Part shown: positions 1 to 10,391 of the stretch, piece after piece | Layout: every line of letters begins with the position of its first letter | Numbering within the stretch: position 1 is the first letter of the stretch | From: Corinectria fuckeliana | Taxonomy: Eukaryota > Ascomycota > Sordariomycetes > Hypocreales > Nectriaceae | Direction of reading: 5' to 3' | NCBI GenBank assembly: GCA_019137255.1 | Contig: WPDH01000074.1 | Coordinates: 496,001-560,000, forward strand | DNA length: 64,000 nucleotides | The notes under the pieces: model-generated | The model's input: the letters and a program-made list of their open reading frames with translations, nothing else | The model's database searches: none | Told to the model about the DNA's origin: nothing | Made by a program: the position numbers and the translations under genes

Positions 1-261
1 CCTCGTTCCGCCCGCATCTTCCCACGACTGCCCGACCTCGAGAAAGCGAAAGACATCCCTCGACCGCTTCGACGACCGATGGCACTGCGCGCCTGCAGCT
101 TCAAAGTTGTTCCGCGGGCTGCATTCTTCCGGCCGTCTCGATTTCACCTCCCGAGCTCGCATAGCTGGCCTTTCCCCTGACGTAGCTAACGACCCGACCC
201 CTAGAACTCGCGCTTTCCTATCAAAGACCTGCACACCGAAAGACCGTTCTTGAACATCAAT
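1..261 (+). promoter_or_regulatory. Promoter and 5' leader of the septin gene
   Basis: This stretch lies upstream of the proposed septin start codon. It holds no supported ORF and is rich in short C/T runs, as fungal leaders often are. I see no clear TATA box. The window edge cuts the region, so its full length is unknown. Confidence 0.4.
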
Positions 262-2422
262 ATGGGTAAGATGATTCCTTCTCATGTAATTTTGGCCACA
301 TGGACCGCAGAGGCAGAGGAAGGAGTTTCCCATCCTGACTACGAGGACAACTGGCACCATCTGGGAGCTCGACCCCCCTTAGCTTCAACCTCCATCGTCT
401 TCCACCATCATCACGCGTCTCGATACACGACCGCATCCGTTCGCTATCTACTCTTTCTTGGGTCTTCCTTTTTTGGTCTCCGGAACATTCTCGCTGAGAA
501 TCTACTCATCACCCCCCTTAACACACAATGGCCTTCGGCCTCATGGACCACGTCAGGGCTCGCACTCGTAGCGTCGCCTTGGAGAAGGGCGCCGTGGCCA
601 AGGCGGTAGCCACACATCCTGCTGGAGCTTCCACGACAGATGCTCGAGACCACAGAAGGCACAGCAGCGTCCCATTGGGACATCACAATAGAGGCAAATT
701 CCCTTCTCCTTCGCCACCTGCGACAATCCGACATTATCGCAGCATGCTTGATGTAGAAGAGCCGCCAAAGCTGGGACCCTGGAAGCCCCTTTCATTCGAC
801 GAGCTTTATTCTCACCCCGTTCGTGACGAGGCCAGACCGGAGAAATTTGACCATGCCAACACCGATGCCAAAATGGAGCTCAGCCAGGAGAGTCGGCAAA
901 ACTACAAGAACGAAGCCCCGGATTTATCGAGTCAGGATCTTCCTCGCGCCTTTGCACTCCCGCCAATACTATTAACACCAAACTTGGTAGAATGTCAGCT
1001 GACCATCTTGATAGCTTCGACCGGTAGTGAATCCCCGGCGTTGGCGCCTTCTGTCTCGCCCCCTAATGGTACGCTTGAGCCCAACACAACTTGTAAAAAG
1101 CAAATTTCTCACAATGTCTCAGTTCCTAGCCAGCCGCCTCCCCCGGTCACTGACAATCGGAACATTGTCCGACGAAAGCTGACGGGCTACGTTGGCTTCG
1201 CCAACCTTCCCAACCAGTGGCACCGCAAGAGTGTGCGCAAGGGCTTCAACTTCAATGTTATGGTCGTTGGTGAATCTGGCCTGGGCAAGTCGACCCTGGT
1301 CAACACTCTCTTCAACACCTCCCTGTACCCCCCCAAGGAGCGCAAGGGCCCTAGCCTGGACATTATTCCCAAGACCGTCACCATTCAGTCTATCAGCGCC
1401 GATATCGAGGAGGCTGGTGTTCGTCTCCGTTTGACTGTCGTTGACACTCCTGGATTTGGCGATTTCGTCAACAACGATGAGTCGTGGCGTCCTATTGTCG
1501 ACAACATTGAGCAGCGATTTGACGCCTACCTCGATGCCGAGAACAAGGTCAACCGCATGAACATTGTTGACAACCGAATCCACGCCTGTGTTTTCTTCAT
1601 TCAGCCCACCGGCCACTCCCTCAAGCCTCTGGACATCGAGGTCATGCGCCGCCTTCACACCAAGGTCAACTTGATCCCCGTCATTGCCAAGTCTGATACG
1701 CTCACCGACGAGGAGATTGCCAACTTCAAGGCCAGAGTAAGTAGAGAAGGTGCCCGTGTACTATTTAGGTAGCTAACCGTGTCCAGATCCTTGCCGACAT
1801 CAAGTACCACGGTATTCAGATCTTCGAAGGTCCCCGATATGAGCTCGATGATGAGGAGACCATTGCCGAGAACAATGAGATCATGTCCAAGGTCCCCTTC
1901 GCCGTTGTGGGTGCTACGAACGAGATCACCAGCGCCGACGGCCGCAAGGTCCGTGGTCGTGCCTACCCCTGGGGCATCATCGAGGTCGACAACGAGGAGC
2001 ACTGTGACTTTGTCAAGCTCCGCCAGATGCTCATCCGAACGCATATGGAGGAGCTCAAGGAGCACACCAACAACCTTCTCTACGAGAACTACAGAACCGA
2101 CAAGCTCATCGCCATGGGTGTGTCACAAGACCCCAGCGTCTTCAAGGAGGTCAACCCTGCGGTCAAGCAGGAGGAGGAGCGCGCTCTGCACGAGCAAAAG
2201 CTTGCCAAGATGGAGGCCGAGATGAAGATGGTCTTCCAGCAGAAGGTTGCCGAGAAGGAGAGCAAGCTGAAACTGTCGGAAGAGGAGCTCTACGCTCGAC
2301 ACAAGGAGATGAAGGAGCAACTCGACCGCCAACGACTGGAGCTCGAGGACAAGAAGCAACGGATCGAGAGCGGGCGACCGCTGGAGAAAGAGGGCAAGAG
2401 AAAGGGATTCTCGCTGCGCTAA
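262..2422 (+). CDS. Septin, CDC3/AspB type
   Basis: Septins are GTP-binding proteins that assemble into hetero-oligomeric filaments and rings at septa, hyphal tips and cortex. The proposed exons are 262-265, 1123-1736 and 1787-2422, giving 417 aa. Exon 1 is only ATG plus one G, followed by a GTAAG donor. The acceptor CTCAG at 1122 restores the frame and gives an N-terminus reading MVPSQPPPPVTDNRNIVRRK. Visible motifs are the polybasic region before the G domain, P-loop GESGLGKS (51-58), G3 DTPG (109-112) and G4 AKSD (190-193). The C-terminal third is a charged coiled coil (KEKESKLKLSEEEL-like heptads) typical of the CDC3 group. The intron 1737-1786 is certain from the frame change. The first exon is inferred: the same reading frame is also open upstream as far as an ATG at 528, so a longer N-terminal isoform is possible. 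Family assignment is very secure; the start is less so. Confidence 0.93.
528..1122 (+). other. In-frame open extension upstream of the septin core (possible alternative first exon)
   Basis: From an ATG at 528 with A at -3, the septin frame stays open for 198 codons up to residue V2 of the short model, with no splice needed. The translation (start MAFGLMDHVRARTRSVALEK) is low in hydrophobic residues and shows no domain I recognise. In the short model this is the 3' part of an 857-bp first intron (266-1122), long for this genome. Either it is intron sequence that happens to be open, or transcription from a second promoter makes a septin with a roughly 200-residue extension. A C/T-rich stretch sits just before 528. 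Confidence 0.3.
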
Positions 2423-3784
2423 GCTTGCAGTGCCCTGACGACTTGCGGACTTCATTTGCCCCTCCTTCTTATCCATGTCTGAGTACCCATGATGCCCATA
2501 CAATACCAGCTCGACGCCCTTCGTTCCATTCGATTCTTCTTTTTTGTCGCCTCTTTTCTCTCACCTTTTTTTAATCAATCACAAAACCCTCGTCCCCTAA
2601 TCGAGTACGCCAACAAATCATTGTCGTACGGAGACGGACAAGCAAAAAGTCTTTTATGAAGAATAGTCATGCAGAGGCAGGAGTTGCAGACTATGGATAG
2701 GCCCCAGGTTGTCTGGTCGGGTACGGGATGGCATCGGGGACTCTCCTTTTGAAAAACGTTTCTGTTGTCGGGCTCAGCTTAACCGCACAGGGATACTTGG
2801 GGGAAGAATAGCGACCGTGACTCTGGGGAGCCGGATCCGTGGCTGGGAAGATGCCTCTGCCGGGGAGTCCTTGAACGCCCAGACGTGCTACACACATATG
2901 GTTTCGTTATAATCTATGCCCAGAAGAGCGCTGACCGACGACACCTCTTGCCATTGTCCTTTTTCGCCCGGTGTGCACTCGGATATCCTCTTGCCCCTTT
3001 GCGTCTTGAAGGAGCATCGGCTATGGATTGAACTAGACTGGAGCAGACGAATAGATGGCAGGGGTGGAAAGTCGAGCAGCAACTGTTGTATTTTAGCCGT
3101 GTGTTTGTCGAGACGGGGTGTTTTGATGTCTCGGCCCACGATGACGCCTACCTCGTGCGCCGTTTTTTCTTAGCTTGTTTGATCTTTGTTGTCGCTTAAC
3201 ACTGTTTCTCTTAGTCTAGTCTTTTGAGTTTGAGGGACGGTCTCTTTCAAATACGTGTCCCTTGGGAGTGTCTTGAATTGTTTGCAGTCTATGAATTATG
3301 AAGCACCCCCCTAATTTGTGGATAAGAGTAGCACTCCAGAAACCATGTCTGCTTTCAAGTGGGATTTGGATGTCTCGGGATTTCTTTTTTTAGAAGAACC
3401 CTGCCTGCTCTTCTTCTAAGTATAGAATTGCAGATGGCTCTGAATCTCTATGCCGAGGTTGGAGGCTGAGTTTTAAACTGGTTCCCATAGTCGGCAATCT
3501 TAAACGGGAACTCGGCACCCGTAGATACATAGGTACCCGTAGGCAGTAAAGCAAAAAGCTGGCATCATCATATTGTATGTGCGTTCGTTACCAAAATGTG
3601 ACCTATCATTCATATAATACAGGTATTTCGCAGCGTGAAGACTCGCCGTGCCTAAACCGTCCCATGCCATTCAAGTACCGTGCAGTGCCACTACGCAAGT
3701 TACCCAGGACACCCTATCGGCATGGATTCGCGTTACTTTCTCGACCGCGCATTTATTCATTTCTTCTTCGAGCGGCCCTCGAAT
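2423..3784. other. Convergent intergenic region between the septin and fis1
   Basis: This holds the 3' UTRs of two converging genes. Short open frames occur on both strands but lack coding character or splice-linked continuation. A TAGGTACC-type motif occurs at 3530-3538. I see no RNA gene. Confidence 0.5.
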
Positions 3785-4487
3785 CTACCTCCTCCTAGTG
3801 TTGCGCAGGAGGAAGGCGCCGACGACGCCGGCGGCGATGCCAACACCACTAAGGATGGCGACGCCCATGAGGCCCTCCTTGGCGACCTTGTCGTCGATCA
3901 GCTGGCGCAGGTTGGAGGCCTGGAGGTTGGCGGGCTCCTTGTCGAGCAGCAGGTCGTTGTAGCGGCGGGCCTCGCCGTAGTTGCCGAGCTTGTAGTTGCC
4001 CAGGGCGAGGTAGTAGAGGCACTCGCGGCGGCGCTCGGGCGACAGGCGGAAGATCTCGGAGAGGAGGCGCACGCCGAGCTGCTGGTCCTGGCGCTGGTTG
4101 GACTTTACGAGGCCCTGTAGAGGAGAGAAAGAGAGGGTTAGCGAGCGGCGAGCTGTGTTTGTTGGATGGGAACTCGGAGGACGAGGGGGATTTACCCAAG
4201 CATAGTTGAACTTGGTTTGGACGCCGACCATGTCGCCCTCGCGCTCATACTGCGAGCGCAGGACATTGAGTTCGGAGGCATTCAGCGGCCTGTGAATGGC
4301 ATGCGGGTTAGGGCATACTCCGGGGGGAGGGGGCACACATCAAGCGGTGAGGAGAGAGAGGGGGGGGATCACAAACGTCTCGGCGTCGAGCGCATCTAAC
4401 ATTGTCAGCTCTATGATGCAATTGGCAGACAGGCGGCCAGCAAGCCCATGGCGGGACACGGGACTCACATGGTAGCTCGGTAACCAT
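3785..4487 (-). CDS. fis1: Mitochondrial fission protein Fis1
   Basis: Fis1 is a tail-anchored outer mitochondrial (and peroxisomal) membrane protein that recruits dynamin Dnm1 through adaptors. The minus-strand exons are 4487-4469, 4395-4377, 4289-4196 and 4114-3785, giving 153 aa. The N-terminus MVTELPYALDAETPLNASEL is assembled from two 19-nt microexons. The TPR-like helical bundle follows (SQYEREGDMVGVQTKFNYAW, then LLSEIFRLSPERRRECLYYL). It ends in a single hydrophobic anchor GLMGVAILSGVGIAAGVVGAF and a basic tail RNTRRR, the classic tail-anchor layout. The second donor is GTTTGT, weaker than consensus. Length matches the family. Confidence 0.95.
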
Positions 4488-5025
4488 CTTGACTGATGGA
4501 GGGGTAGGGAGGGGGAGGATGAGGAACGAGCAAGGAGGGGTGGTGGATTCTGGTTTCCGGGAGATCTCGACAGTAGGATTTCGAGGTATCGTGAGGTGGC
4601 CGTTCGGAGGGAGACGTCGTGAATGCTCGTAGGTAGGTAGATGCAGGCGGGCAGGTAGGCCGTCAGTAATTCGTAGTCTACTTGGTTACCTGAGGTATCA
4701 GATGCGGCGAAGGCACGTGCGGTTTAGCTTAGATACTTACGTGTGTGGCTTGCCACTTCTTTTGCCTGAGCCGATGACGCTGGGCCCGCGCCGGTTGAAG
4801 CTCGGGCCACCGATAAGCGGTAAAGCCCCGATAGTCGTCCAGACGACCAGGGTGTGGTAAACTGAGCGAGATCTCCTGCTTCCTTTCTCTTTGGACGAAC
4901 AACAAATCTGGAGGGGAAAGCATCTCGCAAAAGTCATCGAATAGCAATCTCTAAAGCACGATACATCGAAAACCCGCATCAAAGTTCAACTACCTAGAAT
5001 TCGAGTGCAAGCAACTACCGCTAGT
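4488..5025. promoter_or_regulatory. Divergent promoter region of fis1 and spc24
   Basis: This 538-bp region separates two divergent start codons. It contains TAGGTAGGTAG-type repeats near 4630 and one CACGTG core near 4713. No coding potential beyond short overlapping frames. Confidence 0.45.
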
Positions 5026-5686
5026 ATGTTGCTCTCCGAAGAACCCGCAACGGTACGCTTCTCCCCTCTTGATACCCCTTCCCTCTCCCCCCGCCGCCTA
5101 ACACTCGCTCCAGCTCATCCACCATACCATCGACAACTTCAACATCAACCCGGACAAGCTCGCCGTCGCTCGCATCCAGGAATCGCTCTCGACGCTGCAG
5201 CAGGCGCGCGACCTGCGCGTGCGCGAGGCCGAGACGTCCCTCAAGAAGCTCTCGCGGCAGCTCAACGCGCAGACGTCGCGCCACGACGACCTGGTCGACG
5301 CGCACGCGCACGCGGACCACGCCTCCAACATCGCCCGCCTCGACACGGTCAAGTTCCGCACCGCAAAGGCCGCCTCCGACGCCGAGACGGACGCCGAGCG
5401 CCTCGCCCTGCAGGCCGCCGACCTGGCCGCCCGCCTGCAGGAGCTGGAGCTGCAGGGCGTCGAGGGCGACGCCGCGTCGCGGAGGAGAGACCCCGTCGAC
5501 GACGAGGTGCTGCTGCGCTTGAAGGTGTACCGGAGCCTGGGCATCGACCTCGAGCGGGACGAGCGAGATGGGGAGTGGTCCAAGGCGGTGGTGCGCAACG
5601 ACCGCAAGGGCGACGTGCATGTGGTGAACATGGACAAGAAGTTCTCGCGATACTTTTACGCCAACTACTTCTGGCAGACGCTGTAG
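5026..5686 (+). CDS. spc24: Kinetochore protein Spc24 (Ndc80 complex)
   Basis: Spc24 pairs with Spc25 at the centromere-proximal end of the Ndc80 complex, linking kinetochores to microtubules. The exons are 5026-5052 and 5114-5686, giving 199 aa. The start MLLSEEPAT splices to LIHHTIDNFNINPDKLAVAR. Residues about 30-130 form a long Glu/Arg/Leu-rich coiled coil. The C-terminal globular domain is diagnostic: DDEVLLRLKVYRSLGIDLE, then RNDRKGDVHVVNMDKKFSRY and a terminal FYANYFWQTL. The coding region is extremely GC-rich at third positions, which gives long antisense ORFs that I do not count as genes. Confidence 0.92.
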
Positions 5687-6145
5687 CTGTAGTTTGAGTT
5701 TGGGCCGGGGAGGACGAAGACGAGCGTGACGATGATATGACGGATGTGCTGTTTTGAGGAAATGGAGTTCAGGGCGTTTTATATACCAGGCACAATCACA
5801 ATTGACATCTTCTCAATTACCGAGCCAGATATGCGTAAATGGACGAGTAATACCGAACGCCTTCGTTGAATACCTAAGCCTTGTCTCCTTGTATATGACC
5901 ACATTTGATGTAGAACCTCCATGGTGTATAACCCATCCGTACTGGAACTTTTCATCCAGGCCCCAGTTCCCTCATCGTTTTCAAACCAGTAAACGCCTTA
6001 GAGCACTCCATCATGGTTTATCTGATCAGCTAGTTTTGTTTCGCGATTTTTCATATCCAAAAGAGCCAGCCATTCATTACATCGTGACATACATTCAAAT
6101 GAAAGAGGGAAGAACCAGAGCATGACCCTGCAAAGGCCGGTCTTT
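5687..6145. other. Convergent intergenic region between spc24 and the orphan membrane protein
   Basis: This holds 3' UTR sequence of both neighbours. A 123-codon frame at 5754-6125 has no ATG start and no recognisable motif, so I treat it as chance. Confidence 0.45.
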
Positions 6146-6907
6146 CTAGGATTCGACTAAGCCATGAACCGGTATCTTCTTGGAGACCTTGGGCGAGGTC
6201 ATGGGCGGTGGGAAGTAGCTATCGACGAGAGGCTTGGCCGCAAAGGCAATCCGTGGTCCCGAGGGAGTTCGTGTCCGGGAGCTGTTGGGCGACGCCGAGG
6301 AGCGCTTGGTCGCCGGACTAGGAGTGCGGCTCTTCATCATGAGGTATAGTCCCTCGCTGGGTGTGGTTGGACCGGATGGAGAGCGATGGTGATTGCGGAC
6401 GTGATACTGCTTGTCTGGCAGCTCGAGACGTGAGTTGATGGTTGTCCACAACTCATCGTCGCCGAGTCGCCAACCACCGACGCCCTCAAAGTCACGCTCC
6501 GGGCCGATGCTGGGAGCGAGGCCGAGGGCGGTTTCGCTGCTGGCCGGGGTGAGGGAGGCCGCGGATAGGGCGCTGGAGCTACGGCGGCGGTGACGGCGGC
6601 GGCGAGGTGTGTTGGAGGACGCGGAGCTTGACGAAGACGAGAGAGAGGTTAGGGCAGTGCTGCGCTCTTCGAGATACGGAGGATGAGACCGGTATAAACG
6701 GGGCTTGCGGCCGCCCAAGTAGTGGGGGACGAGGGAGAGAGCAACGTCGATGTAGACGGCGACGACACGGAAGATGAGGACGGAGAAGGCGAGGGTGGTG
6801 GTGATGCCGGCGAAGACGGCGAGAGGGACGGTGACGACGAAGAGGAAGGGGACGACGAATGCATAGACGGGGTTGAGGAGCGCCATGAGAGGCTTAGAGC
6901 ATAACAA
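6146..6907 (-). CDS. Fungal membrane protein of unknown function, two N-terminal hydrophobic segments
   Basis: I do not recognise the family. A single exon encodes 253 aa. Two closely spaced hydrophobic segments occupy residues about 10-60 (around NPVYAFVVPFLFVVTVPLAV and TTTLAFSVLIFRVVAVYI), suggesting a membrane hairpin. The remainder is hydrophilic, with Ser runs, a basic patch (RRRRHRRR) and repeated SPS/TPS/RTP motifs that look like phosphorylation-rich disordered tail. Start is uncertain: the ATG at 6907 or an in-frame ATG at 6886 (giving MALLNPVYAF) are both plausible. A long polypyrimidine tract lies upstream in the sense orientation. Confidence 0.7.
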   Translation of the reverse strand: MLCSKPLMALLNPVYAFVVPFLFVVTVPLAVFAGITTTLAFSVLIFRVVAVYIDVALSLVPHYLGGRKPRLYRSHPPYLEERSTALTSLSSSSSSASSNTPRRRRHRRRSSSALSAASLTPASSETALGLAPSIGPERDFEGVGGWRLGDDELWTTINSRLELPDKQYHVRNHHRSPSGPTTPSEGLYLMMKSRTPSPATKRSSASPNSSRTRTPSGPRIAFAAKPLVDSYFPPPMTSPKVSKKIPVHGLVES

Positions 6908-8762
6908 CAGGGATGAGTGTCGAGCGAGTGGATCTAGGGATATGGCGATGCGAGTGAGATATTGGAGGTGGGGTTGGAGTTGAGAGATGTAACGATTAAT
7001 GGCTACCGAGAAGAAGACGAGAAGACGAGAAGAAGCGAAGAAGACGAGAAGAAGCGGAGAAGAATAAGAATGAAAGAGGAGGAGAGAAGAAAGGAGATAT
7101 GAGAAGCGGAAGCAGGATGCGTGATCAGGTCGGTAATAAGTGTATGTAGGTCAGTGGTTTAAAAGGCTACATGACCCCTCCCCTCGCAGCCGGTGAAGAA
7201 GTGTCGCGAACCAAAGGGTGTATAGCAACTATTAGTTGGCTTATGGGATGGGACGATATAGGACGATTTCGGGAGAGGCAGATGGGTGAAGGAAGAGCAA
7301 GTTTCGTGAGCGTGAACAGGAGGGTTGGAGGGTGACACGACAGGACGGAGGGTTGCGCGTGCAGACGGTTGGGGAATAAGAGGGCGAGGGTTGTATCGAT
7401 GCAGATGCAATGTCATGTAATGTACGTGTTATGCTGGACTGTACGACGAATCCATGGATGGATTGGTGAAGAAAGGAAGTTGTAGACTGTGGAGGTGGGG
7501 AAGTGACAAAAGTGTGGAGGAGGAGAACAGATGGCCGCTGTCACATGTCACATGTCGATGGTTTGGCGCGGCCTTTGACCTTACTTTCGTACTTAGGTTT
7601 GCATCTGTCTTTCTTTGTCCCACAAACACTTCTCGGGCGACGCCTCTTTTCCCTTCCCCAATCATCTACTACGGCTGACGATCCGGAGGGCGTCATAAGA
7701 AGAAGAAAAGACCGAGATTCGTGGGTTGGGTCTATATTTTCATGACAAAACCGGAGGAGATGCGCTGATGCTGATGTTGACGACGACGACGACGACGGCC
7801 ATGCTGGATGGAGCATTGGAACAGACCAGACTCTTGGCGTTATTAACATTCTCATGTGAGAATTCCCGATGCCATGCAGGCCGCTGGAAGTAGTGAGAAT
7901 CTAAATCACAGACCAGGTGAGTACCTAAATAAATAAGCAAGCTACATACATAGTTGTAGCTTGTTGGCCACCTACTATCTCACCCCTCTATTCTTCACAT
8001 GGGGCCGAGGAATCGAACAACTGCATGCACGAACCAGCCTCACCAATTGAGGCACGCTGCAGTCGCTTTCCCCTCCGGGACATCCAGCTTTAACCGAGAC
8101 CTGAAGATCAAGACCTACAAGGTCCCTACTCCAACCCCAGCCCTGGAACCTGCATGCCATTAGATGCAGTATTCGCCGAACAGTCAGGGTCGTGGTAAAG
8201 GTGGGGTTCTTCTTGCGCATTGGAGGTATGATGCGATGATGATGATTATGAATGATGGCCAACTAAGTGGTGGACTTGGCGGCTTTGATGGCTTTTAGTC
8301 TATGATGGCACTTTCAACATCGGCATGCTTCTTAAACCTGACGGGTGACGACAACAGGCTTGGCCTGGGCAGGAGCCTTCCTTCAACACGGTAATAGTGG
8401 CGGCCAACGCAGCTGGAGAGTAATATGTCTCCATCGAGGTGGTTCAGACGGGTAAAGCATCGTCGTGTCCTAAGTAGTCCGCCACCCCATTTCAGCTTCT
8501 TCCCTATACCAGGTATCAATCTAGAGGCCGTGAAGGTGGGCACTTAACTGCCATGGCTTTTTAGCACAGCTGGAGATTCTCCGCACTGGCTCAACTCCTC
8601 ACTGACCGACATCATCACCTCCACACCACACCACACCACCTCAACGGTTGACACGTCGACACAGCCCCCCACCAGCGCCGGGACAACCTCTTGAAATCCG
8701 GGGAACAACATCGCCCTTTACCAGCTCGCACCTCTACACCCACAACGAGAGCAGCCATAGTA
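6908..8762. promoter_or_regulatory. Divergent intergenic region with purine-rich and CGA repeats
   Basis: This 1.86-kb region separates divergent genes. It contains a GAAGAAGACGAG-type purine tract at about 7008-7115 (polypyrimidine in the sense of the minus-strand gene) and a (CGA)n run near 7779-7797. A tRNA-like pair of box A/B sequences occurs near 8000-8055 on the minus strand but does not fold (see rejected items). No gene supported. Confidence 0.45.
7008..7115. repeat. Imperfect GAAGA/CGAGAA purine tract
   Basis: A run of about 108 bases made almost wholly of purines with repeated GAAGAAGACGAGAAG units. On the minus strand it is a CT-rich tract about 100-200 bases upstream of the start of the orphan membrane protein gene, so it probably lies in that gene's leader or core promoter. 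Confidence 0.75.
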
Positions 8763-10043
8763 ATGTGCCAGCAACACCCTCACACCGGGCCTCGTGACCC
8801 TGGCCATGACAGCCATCGTCGTAGCAGAAAACAAGACACTCCCCCCTTCCCCTGGCACCTCCCCGTATGCGACGCCCACTGCCACCCGACCGACACCATG
8901 GCCTCGGTCGCATCGTTCCCCGCCATGCGCGCCGCCGCCTTGACCGTCATGGCCACCCGCTCCCAGGACCAGGACCTCGTCGCCGACGTCGCAGCGAGCC
9001 ATCCCGCGCCGGACCGGAGCGCCCTTTCCGCTGCCAGCAAACCGCCGTCGTCCGAGACCGCCGTCGTCCCCGCCTTTGGCTGGCATCCTTGGTTCTCCCA
9101 CCAGCTTTACGATGACGAAGCCCCGGAGCCCACGTACCGGCCCTCCGGCCCCGGCCCCGGCCCTGGCGACGCCGCAAAAGCAGCCCACTACACCTCCGTC
9201 CTCGCCCCCGCCCCCTCCGCCCCCTTCGTCGCCTCCCTCCCAACCCCGGTCCCCATCTCCACCTTCACCTCCTCCACGCGCGCCCGGCTCCTCGCGCACC
9301 CGCACGCCCTCGTCGGCGAGATCGGCCTGGACAAGGCCTTCCGCCTGCCGCAAGCCTGGGACCAGCCCGCCGAAGCCGCCCGCGACAACAGCCTGACCCC
9401 GGGGGGCCGCGAGGGCCGCCTGCTCAGCCCGTACCGCGTGCGCCTCGAGCACCAGCGCGCCGTGCTGGCCGCCCAGCTGCGCCTCGCCGCGAGCCTGCGC
9501 CGCGCCGTGAGCGTCCACGGCGTGCAGGCGCATGGCGTGCTGTACGAGGCGCTCGCGGCGACGTGGAAGGGGCACGAGCGGGAGGTCATGACGCGCAGGA
9601 AGCGCCGTCTAGTGGCGCAGGGAGCAGAGGGGTTCTCGTCCGACGAGGACGAGGACGAGGACGAAGACGAAGACGGGGCTGCGGAAAAGCCTTACCCGCC
9701 ACGCATCTGTCTTCATTCCTTTAGCGCGGGCGTCGAGGTCCTGAAGCAGTATCTGCACCCGGCCATTCCCGCTCGCATCTTCGTCTCTCTCTCGTCCGCC
9801 GTCAACTTGAGCACCGACGCCAGCCGCGCAAAGACCGATGAGGTCCTGCGTGCGCTGCCCGACGACCGCGTCCTCGTCGAGAGTGATCTGCACACGGCGG
9901 GCGAACCTATGGACACCGCACTCGAGGACGTTTGCCGCTGGGTGTGCGAGGTCAAGGGATGGGCGCTGGAGAAGGGCGTAACGCGGTTAGCGAACAACTA
10001 CGAGGTGTTCATCTATGGATCAAGGGACGTTGCCGGAGTTTGA
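8763..10043 (+). CDS. TatD-family metal-dependent hydrolase, Scn1-like
   Basis: The protein belongs to the TatD-type amidohydrolase fold; the fungal branch is annotated as Cut9-interacting protein Scn1. It is a single exon of 426 aa from ATG 8763. Metal-ligand motifs appear in order: DAHCHPTD (HxH) near residue 40, VGEIGLDKAF (Glu) near 190, SVHGVQAHG near 250, CLHSFSAGV near 320 and LVESDLH (Asp) near 378. Two low-complexity insertions, a Pro/Ala/Gly-rich stretch around 125-180 and an acidic DEDEDEDEDED run near 300, lengthen it relative to bacterial TatD (about 260 aa). The substrate is unknown; DNase activity is known for some family members but is not demonstrated by sequence. Confidence 0.85.
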   Translation: MCQQHPHTGPRDPGHDSHRRSRKQDTPPFPWHLPVCDAHCHPTDTMASVASFPAMRAAALTVMATRSQDQDLVADVAASHPAPDRSALSAASKPPSSETAVVPAFGWHPWFSHQLYDDEAPEPTYRPSGPGPGPGDAAKAAHYTSVLAPAPSAPFVASLPTPVPISTFTSSTRARLLAHPHALVGEIGLDKAFRLPQAWDQPAEAARDNSLTPGGREGRLLSPYRVRLEHQRAVLAAQLRLAASLRRAVSVHGVQAHGVLYEALAATWKGHEREVMTRRKRRLVAQGAEGFSSDEDEDEDEDEDGAAEKPYPPRICLHSFSAGVEVLKQYLHPAIPARIFVSLSSAVNLSTDASRAKTDEVLRALPDDRVLVESDLHTAGEPMDTALEDVCRWVCEVKGWALEKGVTRLANNYEVFIYGSRDVAGV

Positions 10044-10391
10044 AGGGGCTGGCCTGTGTTAATACAGAAATGGGTAGACGCTTTAGAGAAAAAGGAGGCT
10101 GGTGTTGAATTGTATTTATATACTACTTGCTACATGGGCTTCAGTCATTCATCTTTCAACCCGTTGCCTAGAAAAATACGCCGACGGAAAAACCGACTCG
10201 TATGCGGTATACAAGCGGGGGTTGCCATAATCGAAAGACAAAAGGCTACTATAAAAGGGGCAAGGGATATTAATGGCCGTCCCTGAAGAAAAAAACCCTC
10301 TATCATTGAAATAATAAACCAAAATCAAACGCAGGGACAAAGAGATATATAAAAAAAATTTGAAAAACATGGCAAAACATGACGGCATGTT
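10044..10391. other. Convergent intergenic region, AT-richer
   Basis: This is 3' sequence between the TatD-like gene and the His/Pro-rich protein gene. A canonical AATAAA at 10313-10318 could serve the plus-strand gene. No ORF with coding character. Confidence 0.5.

Noticed and set aside
5754..6125. 123-codon open frame between spc24 and the orphan membrane protein
   Set aside because: It has no ATG start and overlaps the expected 3' UTRs of two converging genes.
7998..8060. tRNA-like sequence on the minus strand (box B-like GTTCGATTCC and D-arm-like GCCTCAATTGGTGAGGC)
   Set aside because: The D-arm pairs well, but the T-stem and acceptor stem do not, and no anticodon arm folds at the right spacing. 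At best a degraded tRNA or SINE remnant.
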